64,000 nt of DNA from Inonotus obliquus. Its lineage: Eukaryota; Basidiomycota; Agaricomycetes; Hymenochaetales; Hymenochaetaceae. Shown here piece after piece: positions 10,782-21,685 of the stretch; position 1 is the first letter of the stretch; each line of letters starts with the position of its first letter. The stretch is taken from positions 2,232,001 through 2,296,000 of the forward strand of contig JAJHTX010000004.1 of assembly GCA_032164295.1 (NCBI GenBank), read 5' to 3'. Position numbers and translations under genes: made by a program. A model generated the notes under the pieces. That model had not been told where the DNA came from. It worked only from the letters and a program-made list of their open reading frames with translations, and did no database searches.

Positions 10782-12736
10782 ATGAGCAAAGTAGTCTTCG
10801 GTGTGTGTTCCGGATCCTTCGCCCTTCCGTTCCGTGAATCTCATTCCGTCTGATCATAGTTGGAAACGTCCCATACCAGATGGGAGAAGTAAGCAGCCAT
10901 GAGTAGGGGACCAATGGACTTATCTGACCATAGACTACCCGCAGGAACAACTTATAGACATCTTCAAAAGCGTAGGACATGTGGTGGGCTTCAGGTTCGT
11001 GGTAACGTTTCTCAACGGTGGCGAGTGGCTCTGACGGAAGCATTTCCATTACTTTGACGTCTCTCCTCTTGTCTTACAGGCTGGTATATGATAGGGACAC
11101 AGGCAAACCCAAAGGATATGGGTTCTGCGAGTTTGCGGGTAGATATTATGTTCCCTCAGATTATTGGAATGACCAGAATAAGTTCGGCTAACCATAACCT
11201 CCGTTTGATTGTGCCCAATGTCAACCAACCATTACACTGTTCTACACTCATATCATCATACCGATGTCTGAACTGTGTGATTCCACTATCCGCGCTCGTT
11301 GTTCGACGCCCGTTCCGGATGCGGACATTGCCCACTCCAACAAACAGATCACGAAACCGCCATGTCCGCAGTACGAAACCTAAATAACACCGATTGCGGC
11401 GGTCGTAACTTGCGTATCGACTTGGCAGAATCAGACCCATATCTCGAAGGCAAAACCACTATACACGGTGAAATTGTTGATGGAGGAGAAACACGAGCTC
11501 AATGGCGACAACGTGAAAGACGTGTTGGTGGTAGTGGGGAAGGGCATGATGACCGGGTTCGTGCTGCTTCAGATAGGGAATTTTTGAAAGCTATACCGCA
11601 AGGAGTACCGTTACCTCCTGGGACGACGTCTTTGGATGCTATTAGCCATAGGCTTGCGAGTATTGATCCGGCGCAGTTGACAGAGGTACTTGCACAAATG
11701 AAGGTACGTACCCCTGTTACCCTGAGGGCAAGTTGTTTGATTCTGATGATATTGTTGTCCTGAATCTGTGTAGGCGTTCGTGATAAACCACCCTGATCAA
11801 GCTCGTCTAATCCTCGTCTCGCATCCACAATTCTCATACGGCCTCTTCCAAGCATTACTCCTCAACCGGATCGTCGACCCGGCAATCTTACAAGTTAGTT
11901 CTAGTTCTCCTCTTCTTCTCACGCAGATACTAAACTCGTTCTACTGTCACAGAGAATGCTAGCGGCAACTCAAGTCTCCACGCCGACCCAAAGTAACCTA
12001 CCGCCACCTTCACAACAACAACCAGTACCACCACAATCAATGGCCCGTCCTCCTCAAGCGCAAACAATACCAACAACAATCCCGCCAACCTCTTCACAAC
12101 AAATACCTCAACCGAATATGTCAATACCACCACCTTCCTCATTCCCTCCATTCCCTCCTAATCTCCATCATCAGCAACAACAGCAACAACAACAAATACA
12201 ATCCCAAGCGATTCCGTCAGTCCCACCGGCTCAGCACCAGGGATATTACCAACAGCCGGGTACGACTGCAGCTGCGACTCCGACGCCACCTCAACAACAC
12301 GCTCAACCAATTCCTCCACCACCTGCTGCTGCTGCTGCTGTGGTTCCTCCAAGGGCTGCAGCACCCGCTCCTGCACCTGCTTCGTCTACGACCAATACAA
12401 CAACGACTCCTCAGTTCAATTTACCTGATACCATCGACGAAGCTCAAAAGGTTCGTAGCGTAGCCTCCCATATATACTTCTACAACTAATGACTAACGTA
12501 CATTATCGTGTTTTTAATTTTAATTTTAATTTTAGGCAATGCTCCAACACGTACTTTCACTCCCGGTTGAACAACTTCAGAATTTACCGCCTAGTGAGAG
12601 GGAGGCTATTATGGTTATGGTACGTTACGCAACCTCTTTTTCTTTTTCTTCTCCTTCTTCCTTCTTGTGTATACTAATTCAACTCGTTTTTTTTTTCTAT
12701 GTGTAGAGAGCGCAATTCTTGAAACCGTCTGCTTAA
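10782..12736 (+). CDS. Cleavage stimulation factor CstF64 / Rna15 homologue
   Basis: The protein binds U/GU-rich downstream elements during mRNA 3'-end cleavage and polyadenylation. Start MSKVVF; an intron then resumes VGNVPYQMGEE, giving RRM RNP-2, and KPKGYGFCEFADHETAMSAV gives RNP-1. The hinge follows: FLKAIPQGVPLPPG with SLDAISHRLASIDPAQLTEVLAQMK, joined to AFVINHPDQARLILVSHPQFSYG and ALLLNRIVDPAILQ, which binds CstF77/Rna14. A Pro/Gln-rich linker of about 170 residues contains a polyglutamine run near 12163-12196. The C-terminal three-helix domain (PDTIDEAQK, then AMLQHVLSLPVEQLQNLPPS and EREAIMVMRAQFLKPSA) contacts Pcf11. All parts of the family are present in order. Confidence 0.93.
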
Positions 12737-13285
12737 GCTTAATCAGGATTCAGCAGGCAGAAGGCAGAACTGAACTATCTACCTAACCCTGGTTAATATT
12801 GTTCGCGGTTGAAATACGATAACATAACGTCTCATCTTTAGGATCGGATGTAGGGATGTAGGGATGTGCGTATGACGGTTGATCGTGAAATCATTGTGCT
12901 ACGCACTGCACTGGCAGGGTATAAAATACAATGTGTAGCATGATGATGGTGATGGTGACGGTGATGGTGCCCGTGTTTGCATGATCAAAAAGTTATTACA
13001 TCTATACAAGTCCTGCGTTTTGTATGTTGTATGTACATGTGGACTTTACATGACACGATTGATCCTATGTAGACCCCTCGAACGAAAATCTCCGTCTCGA
13101 TCCTGATCTTGTCTTGTAAACGTGAACAAATCCAGATTTTTTACTTCTACTCAAATTTGGAATTGAGGTTATTCGTTTGAGATTTCGAGACTGAGCGAAT
13201 ATCGACGGTCGAAGATGAACAGACCCCCAACTCCCAATTCCCAATTCCCAACTCCCAACCCCGACCGACGAAAAGGAAAGGAAAT
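12737..13285. other. Convergent spacer with simple repeats
   Basis: The 3' UTRs of the CstF64 homologue (plus) and the acidic protein (minus) lie here. There is a GATGGT/GACGGT-type simple repeat near 12942-12968 and a run of CCCAATT/CCCAACT heptamer-like units near 13226-13260. No gene seen. Confidence 0.5.
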
Positions 13286-14013
13286 CTACTCGTTCGGAAC
13301 ATAATCACCATCCTCAACATCATCCGTCTCAACAATAGTCTAAAACACATTGAAAAAAAGGATAATCAGGAGTTTGTACTGTAATGTAGGGCACGGAAAG
13401 GAAAAGTAATGTATTGATTTGATGATACGACTGACCTTTCCAAGTAAAACCGCAGCGGATATTTCCTATATATTCATTCATAAAAGGGGGCATTAGCAAA
13501 CACATCAATATTCATTAGTCCCTCCCTGAAAAGCGGAAAGACTTCAAGAAGAAACATACCGTTAATTTCCCCTCTTCGCCTTCTTCACCTTCTTCACCTT
13601 CCTCCTCGTCATCCTATACATATCACATTAATCGACGATCTCACTTAATGCGTGAATGACTCACATCTTCCTCCGAACTCATCTCCGCCTCCTCTTCCTC
13701 GAAACCCTCAGGGAATTCAAGCACACGAGGCTGTCCAAGTATAGTAACAACCGTATAACTACTCGTAGACGCCGAACCTGACTGCTGAAGAAGAAAATAA
13801 AATAAACCACGTCGATATGACAGTTAATTCAAAATAAAATCACAAAGGATGAGGACGAGTTATCTAGCTCACCTCATTCACATTCATATCAACATCCATA
13901 TCCACATCCATACCACCACCACCGAGATCAACCTGACTCTGAGGCTGAGACATAGACATCCCACCAAAGCTCGACGACGCGTTCGACGCGTCCGCGTTCG
14001 CTTGCCAAGACAT
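13286..14013 (-). CDS. Small acidic protein, function unknown
   Basis: I do not recognise it. Start MSWQANADASNASSSFGGM (ATG at 14011-14013); the last exon reads TIVETDDVEDGDYVPNE then TAG. Between them are several small exons: MSMSQPQSQVDLGGGG, MDVDMNVNE, then SSYTVVTILGQPRVLEFPEG with FEEEEAEMSSEED, DEEEGEEGEEGEEGK and EISAAVLLGK. The glutamate-rich core and small size (about 120-130 residues) suggest an adaptor, chaperone-like or complex subunit, but that is only inference. The splice joins between the small exons keep one frame, which argues that it is a real gene. Confidence 0.6.
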
Positions 14014-14455
14014 AACGCGTCAATTTAATTGTTGTTTAGAAAGTTGAAAGTATTGGGAAGGAAAGAGAAGATAGTAAGATGGTGGTTAAAGACCAAGACG
14101 CGTGTGGTTTTCTCAGTCACATAAATCGGTACTTATACCTTCACGTGAAAAATGCGTGACTGTGGCTTAGCCGGCCGAGGCCTTGGTGGACGAGTTGCAT
14201 GGCGGCCTGCTTATAAACGAAAGAATCTTCACACCTCGCTTCTCGTGCCTGTCAATGATCGATCAAACAACGTGTTCGTCTGCAGAACAAACAAACCCTT
14301 TGAAGCGCTAATTCGTGGTGCTTAAATGGGAAGGCGAAGTTAGACATTAAACAAATAAATGCAAGTGGATTGCAAAGCATGAAAGAGACGCTCTAGTGTA
14401 CATCATCCACAAGCTCGTAGGATGTAGGTGGGTGAAAGACGCAGCCACAACACCT
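14014..14455. other. Spacer upstream of the acidic-protein gene
   Basis: Both flanking genes are on the minus strand, so this is the promoter of the acidic protein plus the 3' UTR of rbx1. No coding potential seen. Confidence 0.5.
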
Positions 14456-15235
14456 TTACCGACCATACCTGGATGCCAGTGATTAGTATGACCACAACCA
14501 AATGCAGCTGAATAACGCACTTCTGCAACTCCCACTCTCTGTTGTCCAACGGACAGACATTACGAGCTTTCAACCATCTCGAGATACAGTGGAAGTGGAA
14601 TGCATGCTAAGGAAACGTGATCAAGAACGGTGATGACAATAGTTCGTCAGCTAACTTCCCCTTATCCTCGGTTTCAAGCAGGACACTCACGTTACAGATA
14701 CCCCAAGCAGCATTACACTCCTCCGATGTCGCAGATACTTGGTTAGCCTGGCAATCGATGCCTACACCAACCATTCAAGTGAATACGTCAGCATCATCCC
14801 TCAGACGCCACACAAGACACCATCGTGTCTCATCAAACAGAAAACAGAACAAGACAATATACGCACAGAGATCCATGATATGATTCCTGCAAATGGCGCA
14901 GTTATCGACGACGATGTCTGAAATTCAGAATCGCAGGTAAGGATGTTGAAAGAAGTTGATGTAACATGGGGCAGATCAAGGACTTACCCCAAGACCAAAG
15001 CGCCACGGCGTTCCACTGTCAGAATACCTATATCAGTACACCAACTTCAAGAGAGCGCAATATAATCGGCATAATCCCAGTGAATACGGCCACAAGAGAA
15101 ACGCATATAGCATCTCGAAAGTATACGAATACATACCTTCTTAACCTCAAATCTCTTCTTTCCATCGCTCTTCTTTTTACTCCCACCTGACGTCGGTGGG
15201 ATTTCAGCAGGTGTATCAACCTCCATATCGGCCAT
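14456..15235 (-). CDS. rbx1: RING-box protein Rbx1/Hrt1, cullin-RING ubiquitin ligase subunit
   Basis: Rbx1 recruits the ubiquitin E2 to cullin-based ligases. Start [18 protein letters not shown], then a Lys-rich segment and [16 protein letters not shown], the beta-strand that inserts into the cullin. The RING-H2 follows across several exons: [18 protein letters not shown], then [20 protein letters not shown] and [17 protein letters not shown]. The terminal KYGR is completed by an intron that splits the lysine codon, and the stop is at 14456-14458. The length of about 110 residues and the order of zinc ligands are those of the family. This is among the most conserved genes in the window. Confidence 0.95.
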
Positions 15236-15769
15236 CGTTAAGTTCTAAGACGCAGTCGTGAAGATTTTGCAAAGGGTAATGTCGGTAGCACGGCACAAGT
15301 GAAGGACGATGGCAAGTTGGAGAAGCACGACCGCACCTTACGAATTGAAGTTGTCTTACAAAGCAAGTAATTACGTAATTTTACCTGTAAAGGCAATTCT
15401 TCCTCGTCGTCCATGTCGTTCACGATTACGATTCGACGACGAAGTTCTGCAGAAAGACTCGTTACTATCTGACCGACGTTTGAGTAATTCTAGCGACGAG
15501 GATGGATGGACAGAAAGCAGGCGGGGTACGATTCGAGCGGAGTTTCAAATGATAATTAGCGGGACGCGTCGCGACGTGCTCCTCGCAAACGACCGTCGAC
15601 CGCACTAATACCATATTTTTAGCTTCCATGTCTTTACTACTTTAACTTCACGGAATCAATCTATGTGTCTCCCGATCTGACCGGGTCAGCTGTACATCGA
15701 CTCTTGTTTCTTTCACTCCTTATCTCTACCCATCCTTAACCCCGCACCGAATACGTGCTTTGCCGTGGA

Positions 15770-16213
15770 ATGGATGGAGTCGGCCGAAACGAGGACGGAG
15801 GCGGAGACGGAGAGCTGAAGAGAGCTGAGTGGCGTACTGGCGAGAGTCCGATGACATTGATATTGATAGAGCCTTGTCATATTACTATGCTATCGAGTAG
15901 AGTAGGGCATTCTTCATTTCCGGGGTGCGAGTATCTTGGTCATATGCATATTGACGCCACTAGTGTTCTCTCGGAACTTACCATTCACCTACCACCCACT
16001 CAAAATCCTTTTCTTCCAAGTCTTCGGAAGCAAATTCCAGTAGGTACGAGTCTAAAACGAGCAGCTACGACGCCAAGAGATCATAGAATCTCTCCACACG
16101 AAACGAAGATACGTAAGTTGGATAAGTTAGGTACCCTAATACCACAAGAAGCTTTGAAGACTAAACCCGAAGCCGAAGCCGACACGAAAGGGAGAGGACA
16201 CGTCACGAGGTGA
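15770..16213 (+). CDS. Doubtful hypothetical open frame
   Basis: An ATG-initiated frame reads MDGVGRNEDGGGDGELKRAE and continues to GRGHVTR. Its second half is basic and coding-like (SLKRAATTPRDHRISPHETK, KIRKLDKLGTLIP). I recognise no domain and the frame may be a chance one or one exon of a spliced gene. Downstream at about 16717-16797 a short frame, MTNSTPFRLQRDNNATKKRR, could be a terminal exon of the same transcript. Weak support. Confidence 0.25.
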   Translation: MDGVGRNEDGGGDGELKRAEWRTGESPMTLILIEPCHITMLSSRVGHSSFPGCEYLGHMHIDATSVLSELTIHLPPTQNPFLPSLRKQIPVGTSLKRAATTPRDHRISPHETKIRKLDKLGTLIPQEALKTKPEAEADTKGRGHVTR

Positions 16214-17790
16214 CTACCAGATAGTACAAATGACTCACACATATGCGTATGTATGCATCTTATCTTCTTGACTTCTCTCAATACTCGCATGACCACCTAT
16301 CGTACTCACACTTGCTACTTACTCCAGTACCCTATAGTCTTATACACCACACTCTATACTCTATAACCTACTCATCGCTTCCCACTTCTCAAGCCTAGAT
16401 CAATCAAAGACAATGCGATACTTACGTGTCCCCCCCTCGTCAATATTAACGACCCCATCTCATCCTCCGCGCTTCTTCACCAACGCGTGCGAAAACACGA
16501 TGCACAACACTCACCTCATGACATCCCCCGCAGCTCTTCCTTGATCGCTATTCGGGTTTACCACTCACCACTCTAGTCTTATGATCAGACTTATGATCAG
16601 ACTCACCAAACACTTATCACTTATCGAACTGTTTCTCTCACATCTCGACTCACCTGAACACTCGCACCACAAAAGAAGCCTTTGAATCCGATCACATTGT
16701 CAGTCTATCCTCTACTATGACTAACTCAACTCCATTCCGACTCCAGCGAGATAATAATGCGACGAAGAAACGACGTATTCATTCTTTATTTTCATGAAAA
16801 AAAAGGAGTAAATGTATGCGTACAAATAACAATACTACCAAACTAAAACCGAAAACCAAAACAAAGCATCGGGATCGGGACAGCCTCACTCAATGTTAAG
16901 AAGAAGGCAGTAATCATAATAATAAAAAATTATATACCACCAACGTCGAAAGATCTCGAGCTGTCCATCAGCCAAGTACTCCTAAGGTCAGAGAAAGAAC
17001 AATCGGAATAAAAAAGATATGGAATAAGGTAAGAGTCACAAAATTGGGGAGGGTGAATACACGCGTCGAGGGCACGAGATATCATACCCTGGTGCGGGAA
17101 GAATAGACGAATAGAAGAGGCAAGGTAAAACGAGACAGAGGAGAGGGCGAGAAGAGAGAAACATTGCAGCATGAGGATTGAAAGAGTTGAGGAGCATTGA
17201 TGATTGTGGATGGGTTGAGAGTGATAGTGCGATTATTGCAGAGGGGGTGGGGGATTGCAGCATGTAGTTTTGCAGTGCGAGACGGGTATTGAAAAAAAGG
17301 AAAGAAAACGTAAAGTCATGGATCGAAAGAAATGGTTGCAAGAAGCAAGAAAAGGAGCCTAGTCATAAGAACGCAAGTAACTTGGGAGAGGGGGGCATGA
17401 AAAGCGTTAAAGCGGCCGTTCGTAGAAGTACCACGAGAACCGCAAGGAGGAGTGAACAGATTGAACATGTGGGCATACAAGCTGCGCGCTGTGATAGCAA
17501 TGGATCATCCCAGACTGGAAAAGAATTCCGCGGCGGCGAAAGGCAAGCTAAGCTTTATCGCGATCAGGCGACAAAAATAGCAATGGCAACTCTCTTCGAA
17601 AGTTAGGAGGCTGTCGCAAAGCAAAGAACCCGAAGAGAGTATCAGCTATCGGTGGTTGTCGCTTCATAGCGCATGGGAGTAGGCAAGAGTGGCGGAATCT
17701 TAATGAGAATCGGGTATCCGAGCATCTCGGATAGAGAAAAAAATGGATGAGACGGAACCGTGAATACTATGCATGTCGGCTCCTGGAAAC
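16214..17790. other. Long stretch without a supported gene
   Basis: The part up to about 16,700 is pyrimidine-rich and holds a perfect duplication of the 12-mer TTATGATCAGAC near 16578-16601. From 16,790 onward it is AT/purine-rich with runs of A. The last part before 17791 is presumably the 3' UTR of the Rab gene. Open frames on both strands are short and of biased composition. Confidence 0.45.
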
Positions 17791-19395
17791 TCAAGTCTGA
17801 CAACAGCTCCATGAACTTTCCTTGTTCAGCCGGGCCTTCTCCTCTTCCTCGGCCTGCGCAGACCATGTAGGTGTTGGGACGGACGAAGGAAGCATAACAC
17901 TATCGCGTTTCTTCAATTCGTTCTCCTTCTCGATCAAGTCCTTGCGCACGATTATCGCGGAAATCAGTGTATCAAATAGGTTCTTGACGCCTGTAAATGG
18001 GTAGATGATGTTGCGTCAGCGAATGAGGACCATGGGTAGATCGACCAACGCGTTGACGTCACAACGGACGCTGTAGACGAAGACTTACCAAAGTCGTCCT
18101 TCGCGGACACTTCGAACAGACTCATTCCTTTTTCCAGCCCCCATTCATGGTCATCCCAAGCTCCCTCGTCCTCGTCTTCTTCAGGAACGCTGTTACTGGA
18201 TCCGTCTAGACCATCCTTGTACCCGCCGTTTCCCGTCTTGAGTCCAAAATGGCTTGCGAAGCGAGACGCAGTCAATGGCTGAGCCGATCGCTCCCGATCG
18301 CGTTCTATCAATTTCTGTCGGATAGGTGAGCCGGCAGCATTGGACGACTTTGCACGCCTGAGAGGCCCGCTCTCTACGGCATGTCCATTGCCGAAACTCC
18401 AGTTCGGCGTTTGACGCGGATAAGCAGTCGTAGAGCGTTTCAGCTCAGAAGGTCGCGGTAAGCTGCTGTCGTCAAGGGCTTTAGGGGCGAGTTGGCTTGG
18501 GGGGTTAGGTCTGGAGGTCGTGAAGGAAGTAAAGCGGGGACGCATGTATGACAAGGTGGAGGGTGGAGGCTGCTCAGGCTGAGGCGGCGGCGGTGGAGGC
18601 GGGAACCAACGAGCCAGGGATAAACGGACTATATCCGAGGTCACCTGGCGATTGCGATGGAGATCCGCTTTTGCGCCCACAATGTAGATAATCAAATCAG
18701 AGGAGCAGTTCTTTTTGAGCTCTAAGCATGGAAAACGTTAGCCAGTCGTCGCATATAGTATGGAGAAGAAGAGTGGAGCGAAAATAAATAACTTGGCGAG
18801 CGGAACAATTACAGTATGATAGCATGGAACTGAACCTGTCACTTACCTTCGAGCCACCCACGGACGGCATCGAATGAAGAGACGTTAGTGATATCGTAGA
18901 GTAAAAGAGCGGCGTTTGCACCGCGATAATACATTGGAGCCTGTCAGTCAATTATCAGTAAAACGTTATTCATATCGGGAATGCGGTGATGCCAGAGCGC
19001 CAAATTTTGCGGACACCTTGTCCGCATTGCCGAGCAATGAGATACGAACCATGCTCCTGAATCGTTCTTGGCCTGCGGTGTCCCATAGTTGAAGGCGAAC
19101 CTTTAACCCATCGACAAAGACTTTCTTGGTGACGAAGAATGCGCCAGTAGTGGAGGTGGTGTTTCTGGGGTCGAACTTGTTTTGGGTGTATCGCTGTAGC
19201 AGACTGGTCTTCCCCACACCTGTTCAAACCGTCAGCCAACCGAAAATTCGTTACACGACGAGCATAATTCAGGACACAGGAAGCAGACTGACCAGTATTG
19301 CCCATTACGACTATCTTAGCGTCAATGGAGTGGGAATCGTAGGAGTAACGGGGCTTGCTATAGCCGTCGAGAGGGGCATAATCTAAGGAGGACAT
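17791..19395 (-). CDS. Rab-family small GTPase with large insertion before the G5 motif
   Basis: Rab proteins direct vesicle traffic. Start [14 protein letters not shown] (ATG at 19393-19395). G1 is KIVVMGNTG joined to [10 protein letters not shown]; the effector region is [15 protein letters not shown]3 is [15 protein letters not shown]; then [18 protein letters not shown], a typical Rab core. G4 reads VGAKADL, with Ala where Asn or Thr is usual. About 155 extra residues follow, starting with a proline tract ([17 protein letters not shown]) and continuing Ser/Arg-rich, before G5 ([10 protein letters not shown]). The last exon gives [14 protein letters not shown], a Glu/Lys-rich helix and the terminus SSWSCCQT, a CCXX-type prenylation site. 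The long open frame through the insertion and normal residues on both sides argue that it is translated. The nearest subfamily by eye is Rab5/21/22-like, uncertain. Confidence 0.88.
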
Positions 19396-19882
19396 TGAGG
19401 AAGTAGGAAGTGAGCGACGCGCGCTGTGGGCAGGCGTGGCAAGGACGCCGTGAATATAAGAGAGCGAAAGGAAGGGGAAGAAGAGGAAAGAGACAAAGCG
19501 AGTAGCCAGAGGGTACTTAAGAAGCTCAGGCCTGAGTTAGGAGTCTCCGTGGTCGAAGCGGGATGCGAATTGAATTCAACGAATCTCAAGTCACGTGCAC
19601 TCATAGCTCGCCGTCGGATCGAATGCCGGGCCGTTGATTTGACTCCGCTGCCCCTTCAGATGGGCGTCTCCGGCGCTCAAGAGTTAGAGTAACAAAGTCA
19701 CTTGGTCCAGTTTCAATCCGCACAGCACTCAGCACGGCGCAGCGTTTGACGAACCACACGCACGCAGATATACATATTAGGCATGAAACCTTCATTTTGA
19801 GATGACAACATGGATGCTACTAGTCCTGATACCAGGCACATAACACATGATAACAAAATGCCTATGATCCAATCGTACCCAT
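19396..19882. other. Spacer: Rab promoter and eS7 3' region
   Basis: Both flanking genes are on the minus strand. The sequence next to 19396 is purine-rich on the plus strand, so pyrimidine-rich on the transcribed strand, as is common in fungal promoters. No gene seen. Confidence 0.5.
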
Positions 19883-20613
19883 CTACTCTGCAGCCGCAGT
19901 GACAGCGGGAACAGGGGGAAACTCAAACACAACGTCTTTCCCAGTTAACCGGCGATACACGGATGAGAATGAGTCAAGCTTGTACTCAAGTGATGTAGCA
20001 TCCTTCGAGTCAAGGAAGCTATTCCATAACAGTGTCAGAACCGGTCTAGGTGGGCACACCAGCATCACAAACACCATACTCACACTTTGAGGAGCTTTGA
20101 CCCGTCCACAGCGAAGCGTGTGCGCTTACCGACAATCTCAGTCGGGAAGACGAGATCCTCGAGGAGCTTTTCGTGGACGTTCGTCAATGTCCTGCTACGC
20201 GGACGCTTTTGCTTTACACGCGAGGTACGAGTTGGCTTGCGGAGGATACGGCGCTGACCAATGAAAACAACATGTCGATCGGAGAACTTTTTCTCAAGTT
20301 CACGAGTGAGCCTTGTCAGAAAATTCCTTCAGTACTTCGGAGCACTACGCTTTCCTGCAAATGGGACGCACCTGGCCTGGACCTTATGGAACGCCTTGAG
20401 CTGAGGTACGGGAACGAATACTACGATGGCCTTCTTGCCACCACGAACGTCAACTTCACGTGCAGCCGAGATCTGAAGGGGGCGCAGCTCTGTCTTCAAC
20501 TCGGGTACGTTGTTCTCCAAGTCGATGAGAGCTTGGGCAACAGACGTCTCGGTCTCGTCTGGTGGTGTTACGGGCGCGTTTGCAATGCGCAAAAATTTGT
20601 GTTGGACGGACAT
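19883..20613 (-). CDS. rps7: 40S ribosomal protein S7 (eS7)
   Basis: Start [15 protein letters not shown] (ATG at 20611-20613). Conserved blocks: [112 protein letters not shown] and, after a 3' intron, [20 protein letters not shown] with [14 protein letters not shown]. It ends with an Ala/Glu tail (AVTAAAE). All parts of eS7 are present. The protein is part of the small subunit and is expected to be highly expressed. It lies near two other ribosomal protein genes in this window, but not in a tight cluster. Confidence 0.96.
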
Positions 20614-21685
20614 GGTGAACACTGTAGAGTTAAGGATAGGTGATATCGTCAGCTCAATCCAATCTCATGAGTTGCAATCCAGTCGTTTCCCGACCACTCT
20701 TCCACGTCCTATCGTTCCAAACGGATTCAATCCGTCCACAATCACATCCTAATATCCACAATGCAATGAAAAGTACTGACCTGCTCACCAAAGACACGAT
20801 TTTGACGTTGTGAAGTGGCGGACCAAGCGTTCATCTGTCGACGCGCGTGACAAATGGTGCCTTGGTCGCCTCTTCGATTCAGCTTCCGGACTATTTTCTC
20901 TGTGCTCAAAGAATTAATTAGTGATTACAGTCCAATTCATCAACAATTCTAACATCATATACGTGATGCATAGGTTTCTTATGATGGAGACAGGATTTCA
21001 GTGAGCTGATCTCCGCATCAAATTGAATGATATATTGCCGCGATGCGCATGATTCATTCACCTATTCTATCGTGAATTGCGGTGAACAGGATGAGAGTGT
21101 AAGCGCATCGTTGGACTTCTACTTTCTGTCCAAATCGACCTACTATATGGTCCTTATAAGAAAGCTAGTGTAGGTTTAACGGAACTTGCTTAGCAGAGAG
21201 AAGGATCAGAACCAAAGTTGAATCTTAATTTCCCCGTTGCTAAGAACGTATCCGAAACCTAAAATGAACCTGCAAAATAAAGCCCGGGATATTTTTGATT
21301 CGATCATGGGAATTAAGAAGCATCAGAGAAGGTCGTGCCCAGTCGTCCCAATCAGCTGCGTCGGCGAACAGAATAGCTATGGCATATGAGAGTTGTACTT
21401 TTACTATGAGGGAAGGCGAGCCAGGATGATCAAGGGCTAAACGAGCGAACGGAACCTTCCTGATCTGGCATACGAGGTGATTAGTTTTTATATTAGGCAT
21501 TCTATAAAGAAGTCCGTTCCATTTTTCAGTCCACTCCCGACCCTTGTCTTGCCCAATGCCATTGTCCTGTCCGCGCTAGCTTTCCTCTCTTTCTCTTCCA
21601 CATTCCCGTTATCATCCAGCTTATTCTTTCATCCATCATCTTCCTTCCTTCATCACCGCGTCGCCGACGCGACCTGCTTCACTCA
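20614..21685. promoter_or_regulatory. Divergent promoter region of eS7 and an alpha/beta hydrolase
   Basis: About 1.07 kb between divergent start codons. The plus-strand part from 21,520 to 21,680 is strongly C/T-rich, as expected of a basidiomycete promoter or leader. An AT-rich block lies around 20,900-21,060. No coding sequence supported. Confidence 0.5.

Noticed and set aside
13226..13260. Telomere-like heptamer repeat
   Set aside because: The CCCAATT/CCCAACT units are few, imperfect and internal, and do not match TTAGGG-type fungal telomeres.
18697..18951. Separate small gene within the Rab locus
   Set aside because: The frame covers an intron and exons that fit the Rab core ([18 protein letters not shown]) in another phase.
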